Below, one piece after another: positions 1-8,119 of a stretch of DNA of 34,276 nucleotides (position 1 is its first letter; the number at the start of each line of letters is the position of its first letter). The DNA is from Phaeodactylibacter sp. (GTDB taxonomy: Bacteria; Bacteroidota; Bacteroidia; Chitinophagales; Saprospiraceae). A model generated the notes under the pieces. The model worked only from the letters and a program-made list of their open reading frames with translations. It was not told where the DNA came from and made no database searches. Location of the stretch: positions 1-34,276 of the forward strand of contig JAGFJD010000413.1 of the NCBI GenBank assembly GCA_024102975.1. The letters run 5' to 3'. The position numbers and the translations under genes are program-made.

Positions 1-172
1 CGCACCACCTGAAGGTGGTACGTCCGGGCTGTCAATCCTGTCTGGGAAACGCACCACCTGAAGGTGGTACGTCCGGGCTGTCAATCCTGTCTGGGAAACG
101 CACCACCTGAAGGTGGTACGTCCGAGCTGTCAATCCTGTCTGGGAAACGCACCACCTGAAGGTGGTACGTCC
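1..172. repeat. 49-bp tandem repeat array with internal palindrome (3.5 copies, truncated at left edge)
   Basis: Units begin at 1, 50, 99 and 148; the first three are full 49-bp copies and the fourth stops after 25 bp at 172. Copies are identical except for one G-to-A change in the third unit (position 125). Each unit contains the palindrome accacctgaaggtggt (7-bp arms, 2-nt centre), so each copy can form a hairpin on either strand. The last partial unit ends on the base that begins the TonB receptor stop codon on the minus strand. The array probably continues to the left. 49 is not a multiple of three, so it is not a coding repeat. It could act as a downstream RNA structure or terminator for the receptor gene. 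Confidence 0.95.
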
Positions 173-2460
173 TAGAATTTAAAGTCCACCCGTGCTGTCA
201 GGTTGCGCGGCGCTTCCAGGAGGGCGGGCCGGGTCGCGTATTCGGCATTAAAGGTATTGTTCAGCAATATGGTCAGGCGCACGCCGTTGGCGAAATTGTA
301 GCCCGACCGCAGGTTGAGCACGGAAAAGCCGTTGTTGTGCTCATCCCGGAAGCCCCTTACGCCGGGCAGGAAGAAATCCACCTCGAAGAGGGCGTCGATG
401 GCCACCATGTGGCTGTTATAGAAGACTTCCGTGCCCAGGAAAAAGCCTTTGTAGTTGGCCTCCAGGTCAAATTTGAACAGGTGTTGGGAGCGGTATTTCA
501 GGATATTCTGATCCGGTTCGGAAGAGCTGATGGCATTCTGGTAAGCCAGGGTCGTTTCTTCGGCGGTGGAGTCGAACTGTTCGAACCGGGGGTCGATGTA
601 GGTATAGCCGGTGAGCAGGCTTACCGGGACGCCCAGTATTTCTCCCCGGCCGGCGATGGTCGCTTCGAAACCCTGAATTTTTGTGTCGCCAATGTTGTAA
701 GACCGGAACCCTCCCTGGACGAAGTTGAACTCGATCATGTTCTGGTACCGGGAGGTAAAGCCCGCCAGGTCGACGAATCCCTCGAATCCGTTGAAGCGGA
801 ACCCCTGCTTGATGCCCAGCTCGGCGCTCCAGCCCGTTTCCGACCCCAGGTCCGGGTTAGGCAGCACCCGGATGACGCCGGCGTTGGTGACGATGAACTT
901 CTCTGCCACCGTAGGGTAGCGGTAGCCCTGCCCCCAGGACGCCCGCAGGTAAGAGGCCTGCCCGACGCGGTAATTGGCCCCCAGGCGGAACACCGGCTTG
1001 GACTCCTGCTCTTCCGATGGCGGCACCGTATCCCGGATGACGCCGTAGACGAAGCCCGGGTTGGACAGCAGGTTGTTCTCGTACCGGAATCCCCCGCTGA
1101 GGTTGAGCCGGTCCAGGAACTTTTTTTCCAGCTGGACATAGCCGGCGATATTCCGGGAAGTGAAGGTCGTATCTCCGTACAGCTCTGCGGAAATATTGGT
1201 GCCGGAGAAAACGATCCCGCTGGTGATCACCAGCTCGGCAGCCTTGATCTGGCGTTGGAACTGGTATTCTCCGTAGTACATGTCCGAGGCGTTGGATTGG
1301 TCGAGGTTGTTGTCGTTGTCGACATTATAAAACCGGCCCTGCAGGCGGTGCCGGTTGCCGCCTTTGTCATAGTAGTTGATAAAGGGGTCGATGTTGTATC
1401 GGGTGCGTTTGCGGTCGGACAGGGTGTTGGCTGCACCGACATAGGCCATCGTATCCGAGGCCCAGTAGAGGAAGGCGGCCGATCTCCCCACGTTGAAGTT
1501 CCCGTTCAGGCCGATGGTCAGCCGGTCCGTTGCGCGGTAGCGGGTGCTGAAATTGGCGCGGCCGAAATTCCGGTAGGTATCTTTGTTGTAATCTTCTTCC
1601 CGGAGAAAGTATCCCCCCACCACCAGGTCGAGCTTGCCGATCTTGCGGCGGTGCGACAGGCTGGAGCCGAAGGTAAAGGGCGAGATGTCCCACCATTTCA
1701 GGCGCTTGTCGTTGGGCGCCATGTAATGCGTGTACCAGGTGGCCAGTTCCGTTTCCGGCTTGGCCTTGGGATAGGCTGTGCGGACGTTGATGATGCCGTT
1801 CAGGGCCGAGGAGCCGTACAAGGCGGAAGCCGCCCCTTTGACCACTTCCACCTGGGCGATGTTCTCGACCGGCACGTCGTCCCAGTTGGGGAAGCCGGCG
1901 TCGGCAGTCAGGATGGGCATGTCGTCTACCATCAGCAGGACCCTGCTGCCGGCGCCCTGGGCATACCCCGACCCGCCCCGGATGTTGGCCTGGCCGTCGA
2001 TGATGGTCACCCCGGGGATCTTCTCCAGGGCTTCGTCGATGGTCACTTTGCCGGTGCTCTTGACCAGGTCAGGACGGAGAACTTCCAGAGAAACAGTGAC
2101 CTCGCTCAGCGGCTTTTCGAACTTGCCGCTGGTGACGGTTGCCGTCTGCAGGATTGCCGCTTCGACTTCCAGGAAGGCGTCCACTTTCATCTCCTGCCCG
2201 GCTTCCAGCGTAAAGGATCTATTAAAAGGTTGGTATCCGACATAACTAACGGCCAGCTCGTGCCTGCCTGGTTCCAGCTCCAGGCGGTAGGTCCCATCGA
2301 TGTCCGTAACGACGCCGGCTGCGCCCGAGCGGACGGTAGCGGCGATCAGGGGTTCGCCGGTGCCGCCGTCAACGACTTTGCCGCTGACCGATGCCTTTTG
2401 TGCTTTTGCCGTTTGAATACCGAGGGCCAGAAAGCAAAGGAAAGTAATTACTCTGCTCAT
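172..2460 (-). CDS. TonB-dependent outer-membrane receptor with CarboxypepD_reg-like N-terminal domain
   Basis: A 762-residue outer-membrane transporter for energised uptake of a ligand that cannot be named from sequence. The start at 2460 is chosen because it gives a clean signal peptide (MSRVITFLCFLALGIQTAKAQ); the frame stays open 18 codons upstream but without signal-peptide character. Residues about 22-100 form a carboxypeptidase-regulatory-like beta domain (SGKVVDGGTGEPLIAATV), common in Bacteroidota receptors. A plug domain follows (about 120-230; DEALEKIPGVTIIDG, then VEVVKGAASALYGSSALNG) and then a long barrel that ends in the aromatic terminus VDFKF expected for outer-membrane assembly. 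At about 760 residues it is the size of siderophore/cofactor receptors rather than the roughly 1000-residue SusC type, and no SusD partner is adjacent. Transcribed away from the secreted-protein genes to its right; the 3' end abuts the tandem array. Confidence 0.93.
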   Translation of the reverse strand: MSRVITFLCFLALGIQTAKAQKASVSGKVVDGGTGEPLIAATVRSGAAGVVTDIDGTYRLELEPGRHELAVSYVGYQPFNRSFTLEAGQEMKVDAFLEVEAAILQTATVTSGKFEKPLSEVTVSLEVLRPDLVKSTGKVTIDEALEKIPGVTIIDGQANIRGGSGYAQGAGSRVLLMVDDMPILTADAGFPNWDDVPVENIAQVEVVKGAASALYGSSALNGIINVRTAYPKAKPETELATWYTHYMAPNDKRLKWWDISPFTFGSSLSHRRKIGKLDLVVGGYFLREEDYNKDTYRNFGRANFSTRYRATDRLTIGLNGNFNVGRSAAFLYWASDTMAYVGAANTLSDRKRTRYNIDPFINYYDKGGNRHRLQGRFYNVDNDNNLDQSNASDMYYGEYQFQRQIKAAELVITSGIVFSGTNISAELYGDTTFTSRNIAGYVQLEKKFLDRLNLSGGFRYENNLLSNPGFVYGVIRDTVPPSEEQESKPVFRLGANYRVGQASYLRASWGQGYRYPTVAEKFIVTNAGVIRVLPNPDLGSETGWSAELGIKQGFRFNGFEGFVDLAGFTSRYQNMIEFNFVQGGFRSYNIGDTKIQGFEATIAGRGEILGVPVSLLTGYTYIDPRFEQFDSTAEETTLAYQNAISSSEPDQNILKYRSQHLFKFDLEANYKGFFLGTEVFYNSHMVAIDALFEVDFFLPGVRGFRDEHNNGFSVLNLRSGYNFANGVRLTILLNNTFNAEYATRPALLEAPRNLTARVDFKF

Positions 2461-2524
2461 ATGTAGTGTTTTGCGTTTGTGAAGACATATATTGTACACA
2501 GGCCCATAGAGCAATTCAGAGGGG

Positions 2525-2532
2525 CGAAATTA
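2525..2532 (-). promoter_or_regulatory. weak candidate -7 box for the TonB receptor gene
   Basis: On the minus strand this reads TAATTTCG, one base off the Bacteroidota -7 consensus TAnnTTTG, about 65 bp before the chosen start codon. No clear -33 TTTG is seen at the usual spacing, so this is tentative. Confidence 0.25.
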
Positions 2533-2606
2533 GAATAAAATATGGGTTATCAGATAAAATTAGCAGAAATTGTAATATTCACGATGAATATGTACGGACA
2601 TTTTTT

Positions 2607-2614
2607 TACTTTTG
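2607..2614 (+). promoter_or_regulatory. candidate Bacteroidota -7 box TACTTTTG
   Basis: Exact match to TAnnTTTG on the plus strand, about 160 bp upstream of the secreted protein at 2774. A second exact match, TATTTTTG, lies at 2630-2637. Neither has an obvious -33 TTTG at 19-bp spacing, so which one is used cannot be decided. Confidence 0.4.
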
Positions 2615-2773
2615 CACCTGCCCTTTTTTTATTTTTGTCTCCACACTTTTAACACCTTATCCGGTAAGTAATTCTTAACCAATAACTTCGCGATTCTTCC
2701 GCAGCGAAGAACGAACGGCAAACGCTCTGTTTTGCCGGGGTTTTACATGACATCACCATTAAATTTTGTTACT

Positions 2774-3592
2774 ATGAAGAAAGTCATACTCCTCTTTTTG
2801 GGATGGATAACCTGGAGCGTTGCAGACGCTCAGGAAACGACCTGCGAGCCCAATCAGGCCGTTCCGGACTCTGTAGTGGTGGCGCCTCTGCCGCAGTCCC
2901 CAACCCGCCCGGGTGGCGGAATCGCGGACACGGCCTGCGCCAATGAGTACTACCGTTATGTCTTTACTTTCAACATCCCGGAGACGTACGATTACCTGGG
3001 AAATATGGTGCCGCTCCAGAATGTGAGCATCGCTCCGGACGGTGCGGTGGTCAACATGCCCGCTTCCTTCGATTACGTTTGCAACCCGCCCAATTGCGTA
3101 TTCAACCCGCTAACCAAGGGATGCGTGGTCATTTTCGGCACGCCGGCGCCGGGCGATGTTGGCGTTCATGACCTCAAGGTCGACGTCGACGTTGCCCTGA
3201 ACGTAGGCTTTCCGTTCACCCTCCCGCTGGCGCTTCCCGACGACCTGGAGGCCAACAGCCATTACTACCTGATTGTCAAGCCCGAGGGCTCTGCCAATTG
3301 CTTCTCCCTGGATGCCTACGAGAGCTTCGCCTCCAAATTCCGAATCCAGAACCTGCCCAACCCCACCAGCGGCTGGACGCAGATACAGGTCAGCGCCGAA
3401 ACCGGCGGCACCTTCGACTTTTTCGTCAGCGACCTGCTCGGCCAGCGCCTCCACCGGGAACGGGTAACGATACTGCCCGGAGAGAACACCATCGACTTCG
3501 ACGGCAGCCACCTGCCCAACGGCATGTACCTGTACAGCCTGAGCAACGGCAGAGAAATGGTGACCCGCCGGATGGCCATTTCCCGTCAGTAG
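2774..3592 (+). CDS. secreted protein with Ig-like segment and T9SS C-terminal sorting domain
   Basis: A 272-residue exported protein of unknown function. The start at 2774 is chosen because MKKVILLFLGWITWSVADAQ is a typical signal peptide; an ATG 14 codons upstream would bury it. Residues about 50-155 form a beta-rich segment with cysteines and the signature GCVVIFGTPAPGDVGVHDLK (116-135), resembling the putative Ig (He_PIG) pattern of a G-x-P turn followed by a G-x-Y/H-D-L/V strand. Residues about 193-272 are a T9SS sorting tail (LPNPTSGWTQIQV, LLGQRL, LPNGMYLYSL), so the protein is expected to cross the outer membrane by T9SS and be released or attached to the surface. The next gene (4025) has a related Ig-like segment. 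No catalytic motif is visible. Confidence 0.85.
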   Translation: MKKVILLFLGWITWSVADAQETTCEPNQAVPDSVVVAPLPQSPTRPGGGIADTACANEYYRYVFTFNIPETYDYLGNMVPLQNVSIAPDGAVVNMPASFDYVCNPPNCVFNPLTKGCVVIFGTPAPGDVGVHDLKVDVDVALNVGFPFTLPLALPDDLEANSHYYLIVKPEGSANCFSLDAYESFASKFRIQNLPNPTSGWTQIQVSAETGGTFDFFVSDLLGQRLHRERVTILPGENTIDFDGSHLPNGMYLYSLSNGREMVTRRMAISRQ

Positions 3593-4024
3593 GGAGCGGT
3601 CATCACGGACCGGTGCCGTGAGCAGTTATCGGTTGTTTGTTGTTTGTCCGGAGGTCCCCTGGGTTCCCGAACAAACAACAAACAACGGACAAAAGACAAC
3701 AGACAACAGGCACCCCCCACTCAGCAACTGTCTCCAAAATTTAATCCCTTCTGATTCTTGGAGCGAGGCCGTTGCGGCACCCTGCAACATTAAGGCTTCG
3801 CTCCTGCACCCTGAGCAGAGGGAGCGCAACTCCCGCGCAGTTATTAGCCGGAGCAAAGCCGGGCAGGGATGACAGGCTGCCGGTTATTGGTTATTGGCTT
3901 GCGGTTCCCGCCAATAACTTATACTGGCGAACGCGTGGTTTTGTCAGGAGCAAAACCAGCGATGTCAGTATAATAACCAATAACCCAAACAACCCTCCCT
4001 CCGCTCTCCGCCATTCTAAAAACG
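3593..4024. repeat. 432-bp intergenic region made of nested inverted repeats
   Basis: Two main palindromic blocks separate the two secreted-protein genes. Block one has perfect 16-bp arms at 3632-3647 (gttgtttgttgtttgt) and 3671-3686, with a GC-rich centre, and could work as a terminator for the upstream gene. Block two has outer arms at 3882-3897 (ggttattggttattgg) and 3972-3985, with inner complementary pairs ttatactg/cagtataa and tggttttg/caaaacca, giving an extended hairpin. A smaller pair (cgctcc at 3799, ggagcg at 3821) lies between them. No gene or coding remnant is recognised. Confidence 0.85.
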
Positions 4025-5839
4025 ATGCCTATGTTAAAATACTACTTTTTCCTATTGCTGGCCACCGCCGCCTTCGGGCTGCAGGCGCAGTCGGGCTGCC
4101 CGGGTTGCCTGGTGGAATTGCCGGCCGGTTTGCCGGAGGATACGATCTATCTCAGCAACGCCGCCGACGGGCAGGCCGGCGTTTATTACGACTCGGACCT
4201 CAGCTTCCGCATGCCCAAAACCACGACGCCGGTCAACGCCAGCGACCCGGATACGCCGCCCGGGCTGGGCATCAGCCAGATCACCATCACCTCTGTTTCC
4301 AACCTGCCGCCCGGGCTGGCCTGGGAGGCGAGCCAAACCGTTTTTGACGTTTCACAGGAGACGGACGGGTGCGTGAAGTTCTGTGGCGTGCCGCTCATCC
4401 CCGGACTCTACGACGTAGAGGTGGTGGTCAGTGCCGAGGTGTTGTTCCTGACCCGGGTTTCTTCCTTTTCTATTCCCATCCTCATCCTGCCCGGAACCAG
4501 CGTTACCGACGGGTTCACGCTGGCCAACAACAGCGGCTGCGGCAGCGTGACGGCCAGCTTTGCCAATAATATACCATCGGGCGGCAACGCCGGGTATTCC
4601 TACCTCTGGGATTTCGGGAACGGCAATATGTCCCTGGCTGAAAACCCCGGGCCGCAGGAATACGACGAACCCGGCGAATACGAGGTCAGCTATCAGGCGG
4701 TCATCGATACCTTCGGTTATCTGCTCACCGAGGTCGTTGTGGAAAGTGTGGGCTGCACCGATCTGTTCAACAACGCCCCCGACCTCCGCATCGAAGTCTG
4801 GGATCCGGCCGGGGAACGCATTTTCGAAAGCCTGCACATCGATAATGCCCAGACGCCGGTCAATTTTATCGTCAACCTCTTTCTCGGCGAGGGCGATTAC
4901 CTGCTCCGGGTGATGGATGAAGACAGTGGCATTCAGGGCGGCGACGACGAATGCGGCGCCATCAACTTCAACCGCTTTTCCGATGGTTCGTTCACCAACG
5001 GAAGCCTCCAGGCCAGGCTGAATATTTTCCATCCCGTAGACACCGTGCGCTCCGCAGATACCGTCCGGGTGTACGAACAACCGGAAGCCCCCTTGCTGTC
5101 GGGCCATGGCCCGGCGGCCCTTTGCGAAGAGGACGCCTACCAATTCACGGTGACCAACGGTTATACTTCCGGGTTGCAATGGTATCAGGACAGCCTGCCG
5201 CTGGCCGGGGTAGACGGGCCCGGGTTCGCCGCCACATCCAGCGGCGATTATTGGGTGACATATACCAATCCGGATGGCTGCAGCGCCACCTCCGGGGTGG
5301 TCAGCTTGTTTTTCAACGCGCTGCCGGCGCCGCCCGTCTTCCAGAACATCGAGAACCTGCTCGTCCTGTACGACCCGTCAGTCCTGCCGGAAAACTATTC
5401 CCTGCAGTGGTACCTGGATGGCAACCTGATCGAAGGCGCCACGGACCAGGAGTATTGCATCGAAAAATCAGGCGCTTACCGCCTGGAGGCCGTGGATGAA
5501 GATACGGGTTGCCGGAGCAGCTACCAGCTTCAGGCCGCTTACAATCCGGCCTTCCCGGATTGCCTGACAACCGGAACCGATGAACAATGGCTGGAGGGCT
5601 TCACGGCCTTTCCCAACCCCGCCGGCAGTATCCTCCACCTGGAGGGGCCGGCGGCGGGCGAAGCGATACGGCTCGTTTTGTACAATGCTCAGGGGCAAGC
5701 CCTGCAGCGCCGGCAAAGCTGGCCGAACGGAGGTGCTTACCGCGAAACACTCATCCTGGACGGATACCCGGCCGGCCTGTACATCCTGGAGGCCCGAGTG
5801 GGCAGCCGTATGGCTCATTTTAAAGTTTTTAAACAGTAA
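4025..5839 (+). CDS. secreted PKD-like multidomain protein with T9SS sorting domain
   Basis: A 604-residue exported protein, probably a surface adhesin or binding protein; no enzymatic motif is seen. The signal peptide is MPMLKYYFFLLLATAAFGLQAQ; a second in-frame ATG at 4031 would serve equally well. Residues about 40-155 form a beta-rich segment with SNLPPGLAWE (92-101) and DGCVKFCGVPLIPGLYDVEV (114-133), a He_PIG-like pattern related to the gene before it. A PKD-like fold follows (about 165-240; YSYLWDFGNGNMSLAENPGP). About 360-510 holds two Ig-like segments with the LQWYQDSLPL and LQWYLDGNLI type of strand common in gliding-bacteria exoproteins. About 525-604 is a T9SS tail (FPNPAGSILHLEG, YPAGLYILEA, ending in FKVFKQ). 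The preceding intergenic DNA is palindrome-rich and shows no clear TAnnTTTG box. Confidence 0.87.
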   Translation: MPMLKYYFFLLLATAAFGLQAQSGCPGCLVELPAGLPEDTIYLSNAADGQAGVYYDSDLSFRMPKTTTPVNASDPDTPPGLGISQITITSVSNLPPGLAWEASQTVFDVSQETDGCVKFCGVPLIPGLYDVEVVVSAEVLFLTRVSSFSIPILILPGTSVTDGFTLANNSGCGSVTASFANNIPSGGNAGYSYLWDFGNGNMSLAENPGPQEYDEPGEYEVSYQAVIDTFGYLLTEVVVESVGCTDLFNNAPDLRIEVWDPAGERIFESLHIDNAQTPVNFIVNLFLGEGDYLLRVMDEDSGIQGGDDECGAINFNRFSDGSFTNGSLQARLNIFHPVDTVRSADTVRVYEQPEAPLLSGHGPAALCEEDAYQFTVTNGYTSGLQWYQDSLPLAGVDGPGFAATSSGDYWVTYTNPDGCSATSGVVSLFFNALPAPPVFQNIENLLVLYDPSVLPENYSLQWYLDGNLIEGATDQEYCIEKSGAYRLEAVDEDTGCRSSYQLQAAYNPAFPDCLTTGTDEQWLEGFTAFPNPAGSILHLEGPAAGEAIRLVLYNAQGQALQRRQSWPNGGAYRETLILDGYPAGLYILEARVGSRMAHFKVFKQ

Positions 5840-5991
5840 ATACTGTTAGCCAGATTGAAAAATATTAGAAAAATACTATATTGAGCCTCGTTTTCCAGGC
5901 ACGGGAACTGGCCCGGGTGCAATCGGAATGAAGATATAAGCCGGCATTTCGGCTTGTTGCGGACTTGCCGGCGTTACTGGTCCCTTTTTGT

Positions 5992-6024
5992 ACATGCGGC
6001 TTTTGTACTTCAAAAGCCGCATGT
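5992..6024 (+). terminator. strong hairpin, candidate terminator after the 4025-5839 gene
   Basis: A 13-bp perfect stem (arms catgcggctttt at 5993-6004 and aaaagccgcatg at 6012-6023, plus an outer A-T pair) with a 7-nt loop, about 150 bp past the upstream stop codon. The following bases (ttgttcc) are only modestly T-rich, so it may be a structural part of the surrounding inverted-repeat element and not a true terminator. Confidence 0.45.
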
Positions 6025-6113
6025 TTGTTCCGGCCCGGGGCTTCGCTCGGGCTGTACGGCACCTGCCCGGCCGCCATTTTGGCACAAAATGTGCAGGTAT
6101 AAAAAATAAATTT

Positions 6114-6121
6114 TAGTTTTG
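6114..6121 (+). promoter_or_regulatory. candidate Bacteroidota -7 box TAGTTTTG for the S9 peptidase
   Basis: Exact TAnnTTTG match followed by C, as in the extended consensus, 112 bp before the peptidase start. No convincing -33 TTTG lies 19 bp upstream. It falls inside the inverted-repeat element, so that element may supply the promoter. Confidence 0.45.
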
Positions 6122-6232
6122 CATCCGTATTGACTACGGAGCTGGATACAGGCCCGGTGCCTGGAAATCGTTGCCATAATCCCATCTGAACTGCAGACAG
6201 CGAATGCTTAGTTTTTACGAACGAAAAGAATT

Positions 6233-8119
6233 ATGACTGCTCAGATCGAGAAAAGGGAAATTGGTAACCTCGTTTTAGAGAACATCCCTGACATTCCTGA
6301 AGCCCTCAATGAAAGGCTGACCCATTACCACAATACCCGCGACGCGCATCTGGTCGATTGGCTGAACAAGGGAGGCGGCTTGCTGATCAGCACCCGCTTT
6401 GGCGAATCCGCCCAGCTGCACATTGTAGAAACCCCCGGCGCTACGCGGCAGCAGGCGACGTTTTTTTCCGAGCCGGTCTTCAGCGCGAGTGTCTGCCCGG
6501 CACCCGGGGCTAACGGTTTCCTTTTCGCCAAAGATGTAGGCGGTAATGAAAATTACCAGCTCTATTACTTCAACCTGGATTCCGGCCGCTACCACATGCT
6601 GACGGACGGCGTTTCCAAACATGGCAGCGGCCTTTGGAACCGGCAGGGCACAGCCATCGTGTACAACAGTACCAAAGGCAACCACATTGACCATGGCCTG
6701 TACCTCTATTCTTTTGGGGAAGTGCCCGGCGAACGCCTCATCTTCGAGGGCGAGGGCTACTGGTATCCCATCGACTGGTCGCCCAATGGCCGGGAACTCA
6801 CCGTGATCAATTACCGGTCGATCAACGAGAGCTTTTTATACCGGCTGGACATCCATAGCGGGGAGGCCTGCCCGGTTCACGCCCGGCCCAATGTCGCCTG
6901 CCGCGGCGGATTCTGGAATGCCGACGGCACGGAGATATTCTATGCTTCCGACGAATTTTCGGAGTGCCGCCAGCTGATCCGCTACTGCCCGGAGGACGGC
7001 CGGAAAGAAGTCGTGGCTGCCGGCCTGCCCTGGGAGGTGGAAGCCATGCGCTTTTCTCCCGGCGGCCAGCACCTGGCCTTCGTGCTGAACGACAACGGCA
7101 TTTCCCGCCTGTACTTCCTGGATGTCGCCTCGGGCGAATACAAACCTTTTACAGGGCTCCCGGACGGCATCATCAGTTCCCTGCATTGGCGCCCGGACGG
7201 CAAACAGCTGGGCATCACCATCGATACGCCTCATGCCCCGGCCGACGTGTATACGGTCAACCTGCAGGATTCCACAGCTTGCCGGTGGACGTACAGCGAG
7301 GTGGGCGGCCTGGACTCCCGGCTGTTCATCAAGCCGAGCCTGGTCCACTATCCTTCTTTTGACTTCGTTGGCAGCAAGCGGCGCACCATTCCAGCTTTCT
7401 ATTTCAAGCCCACTAAGGGAAAGGGCCCGTTTCCCGTGCTGATCTATATACATGGCGGCCCGGAAAGCCAGTACCGGCCGGGATTCTCGCCGATCATCCA
7501 GTATTACCTCAACGAGCTCGGCATCGCGGTCATCGCGCCGAATGTCCGGGGTTCTTCCGGGTACGGCAAAAATTTCCTCAAGCTGGATAATGGGTATAAA
7601 CGAGAAGACTCAGTAAGGGACATCGGGAAGTTGCTCGATTGGGTGGAGGCCCAACCGGAGCTGGACCATTCCCGGGTGGCGGTCATGGGCGGTTCTTACG
7701 GCGGTTACATGGTCTTGTCTTCCATGGCCCACTTCAACAACCGCCTGCGTTGCGGGATAGATATTGTCGGCATCAGCAACTTCGTGACTTTTCTGAAAAA
7801 TACGAAATCCTACCGCCGCAACCTGCGCCGGGTGGAATATGGCGATGAGCGCGACCCCCGCATGCGCCGCCACCTGGAGCGCATCTCCCCGACGGCCAAT
7901 GCCCACAAGATCACCAAGCCCATGCTCATCGTCCAGGGCCTGAACGACCCGCGGGTGCCGGCCAGCGAAGCCGAACAGATGCTTCACGCCATCCGCAAGA
8001 ACGGCGGAGAGGCCTGGTACCTGCTGGCCAAAGACGAAGGCCACGGCTTCCGGAAAAAGTCCAACCGGGATTATTACAACAAGGCGGTCATCCTCTTTTT
8101 GCAGCGGTATTTGTTGTAG
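6233..8119 (+). CDS. S9 family serine peptidase (prolyl oligopeptidase / acylaminoacyl-peptidase type)
   Basis: A 628-residue peptidase with an N-terminal beta-propeller (about 50-370, with WD40-like strands such as SPGGQHLAFVLND and WRPDGKQLGI) and a C-terminal alpha/beta-hydrolase domain (about 385-628). The catalytic triad is visible: Ser488 in GGSYGGYM, Asp572 in GLNDPRVPA and His604 in DEGHGF. The oxyanion-side motif YIHGGPESQYRPG and the NVRGSSGYG strand match the S9C branch. The family cleaves short peptides or removes N-acylated residues, with the propeller restricting access. There is no signal peptide (MTAQIEKREIGNL), so it should be cytosolic. Length is normal for the family. The start follows an A-rich leader. 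Its stop codon directly abuts the stop of the convergent UspA gene. Confidence 0.93.
   Translation: MTAQIEKREIGNLVLENIPDIPEALNERLTHYHNTRDAHLVDWLNKGGGLLISTRFGESAQLHIVETPGATRQQATFFSEPVFSASVCPAPGANGFLFAKDVGGNENYQLYYFNLDSGRYHMLTDGVSKHGSGLWNRQGTAIVYNSTKGNHIDHGLYLYSFGEVPGERLIFEGEGYWYPIDWSPNGRELTVINYRSINESFLYRLDIHSGEACPVHARPNVACRGGFWNADGTEIFYASDEFSECRQLIRYCPEDGRKEVVAAGLPWEVEAMRFSPGGQHLAFVLNDNGISRLYFLDVASGEYKPFTGLPDGIISSLHWRPDGKQLGITIDTPHAPADVYTVNLQDSTACRWTYSEVGGLDSRLFIKPSLVHYPSFDFVGSKRRTIPAFYFKPTKGKGPFPVLIYIHGGPESQYRPGFSPIIQYYLNELGIAVIAPNVRGSSGYGKNFLKLDNGYKREDSVRDIGKLLDWVEAQPELDHSRVAVMGGSYGGYMVLSSMAHFNNRLRCGIDIVGISNFVTFLKNTKSYRRNLRRVEYGDERDPRMRRHLERISPTANAHKITKPMLIVQGLNDPRVPASEAEQMLHAIRKNGGEAWYLLAKDEGHGFRKKSNRDYYNKAVILFLQRYLL

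Larger units (their letters stand above)
2461..2773. other. 313-bp divergent intergenic region
   Basis: AT-rich spacer between the divergent TonB receptor gene and the secreted-protein gene starting at 2774. It holds candidate -7 boxes on both strands (separate entries) and a short stem near 2686-2708 (cttcgc/gcgaag arms) that would lie in the plus-strand leader. I see no coding remnant. Confidence 0.6.
5888..6171. mobile_element. MITE-like inverted-repeat element with possible 4-bp target duplication
   Basis: Perfect 11-bp terminal inverted repeats tttccaggcac (5892-5902) and gtgcctggaaa (6157-6167) bound a 276-bp segment. If one bulged base is allowed the arms extend to 14 bp. The four bases directly outside both ends are tcgt (5888-5891 and 6168-6171), which could be a target-site duplication. 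Inside are a strong hairpin (5992-6024), smaller stems and a TAGTTTTG promoter-like box. No transposase is encoded. A 4-bp match is weak evidence by itself, so mobility is inference. Confidence 0.4.
5840..6232. other. 393-bp intergenic region upstream of the S9 peptidase
   Basis: Contains the inverted-repeat element at 5888-6171, the hairpin at 5992-6024 and a candidate promoter at 6114, listed separately. The start is AT-rich (5850-5880). I see no protein-coding remnant. Confidence 0.6.

Noticed and set aside
1..172. CRISPR array
   Set aside because: The whole 49-bp period is conserved, so there are no variable spacers between repeats, and no cas genes are present.
337..2466. Long plus-strand open frame of 709 codons antisense to the TonB receptor gene
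   Set aside because: It is a shadow of GC-rich third-position bias; its product has no recognisable domain, while the minus strand gives a full receptor with signal peptide, plug and barrel.
172..5839. Polysaccharide utilisation locus of SusCD type around the TonB receptor
   Set aside because: No SusD-like lipoprotein is present, and the receptor is shorter than SusC proteins.
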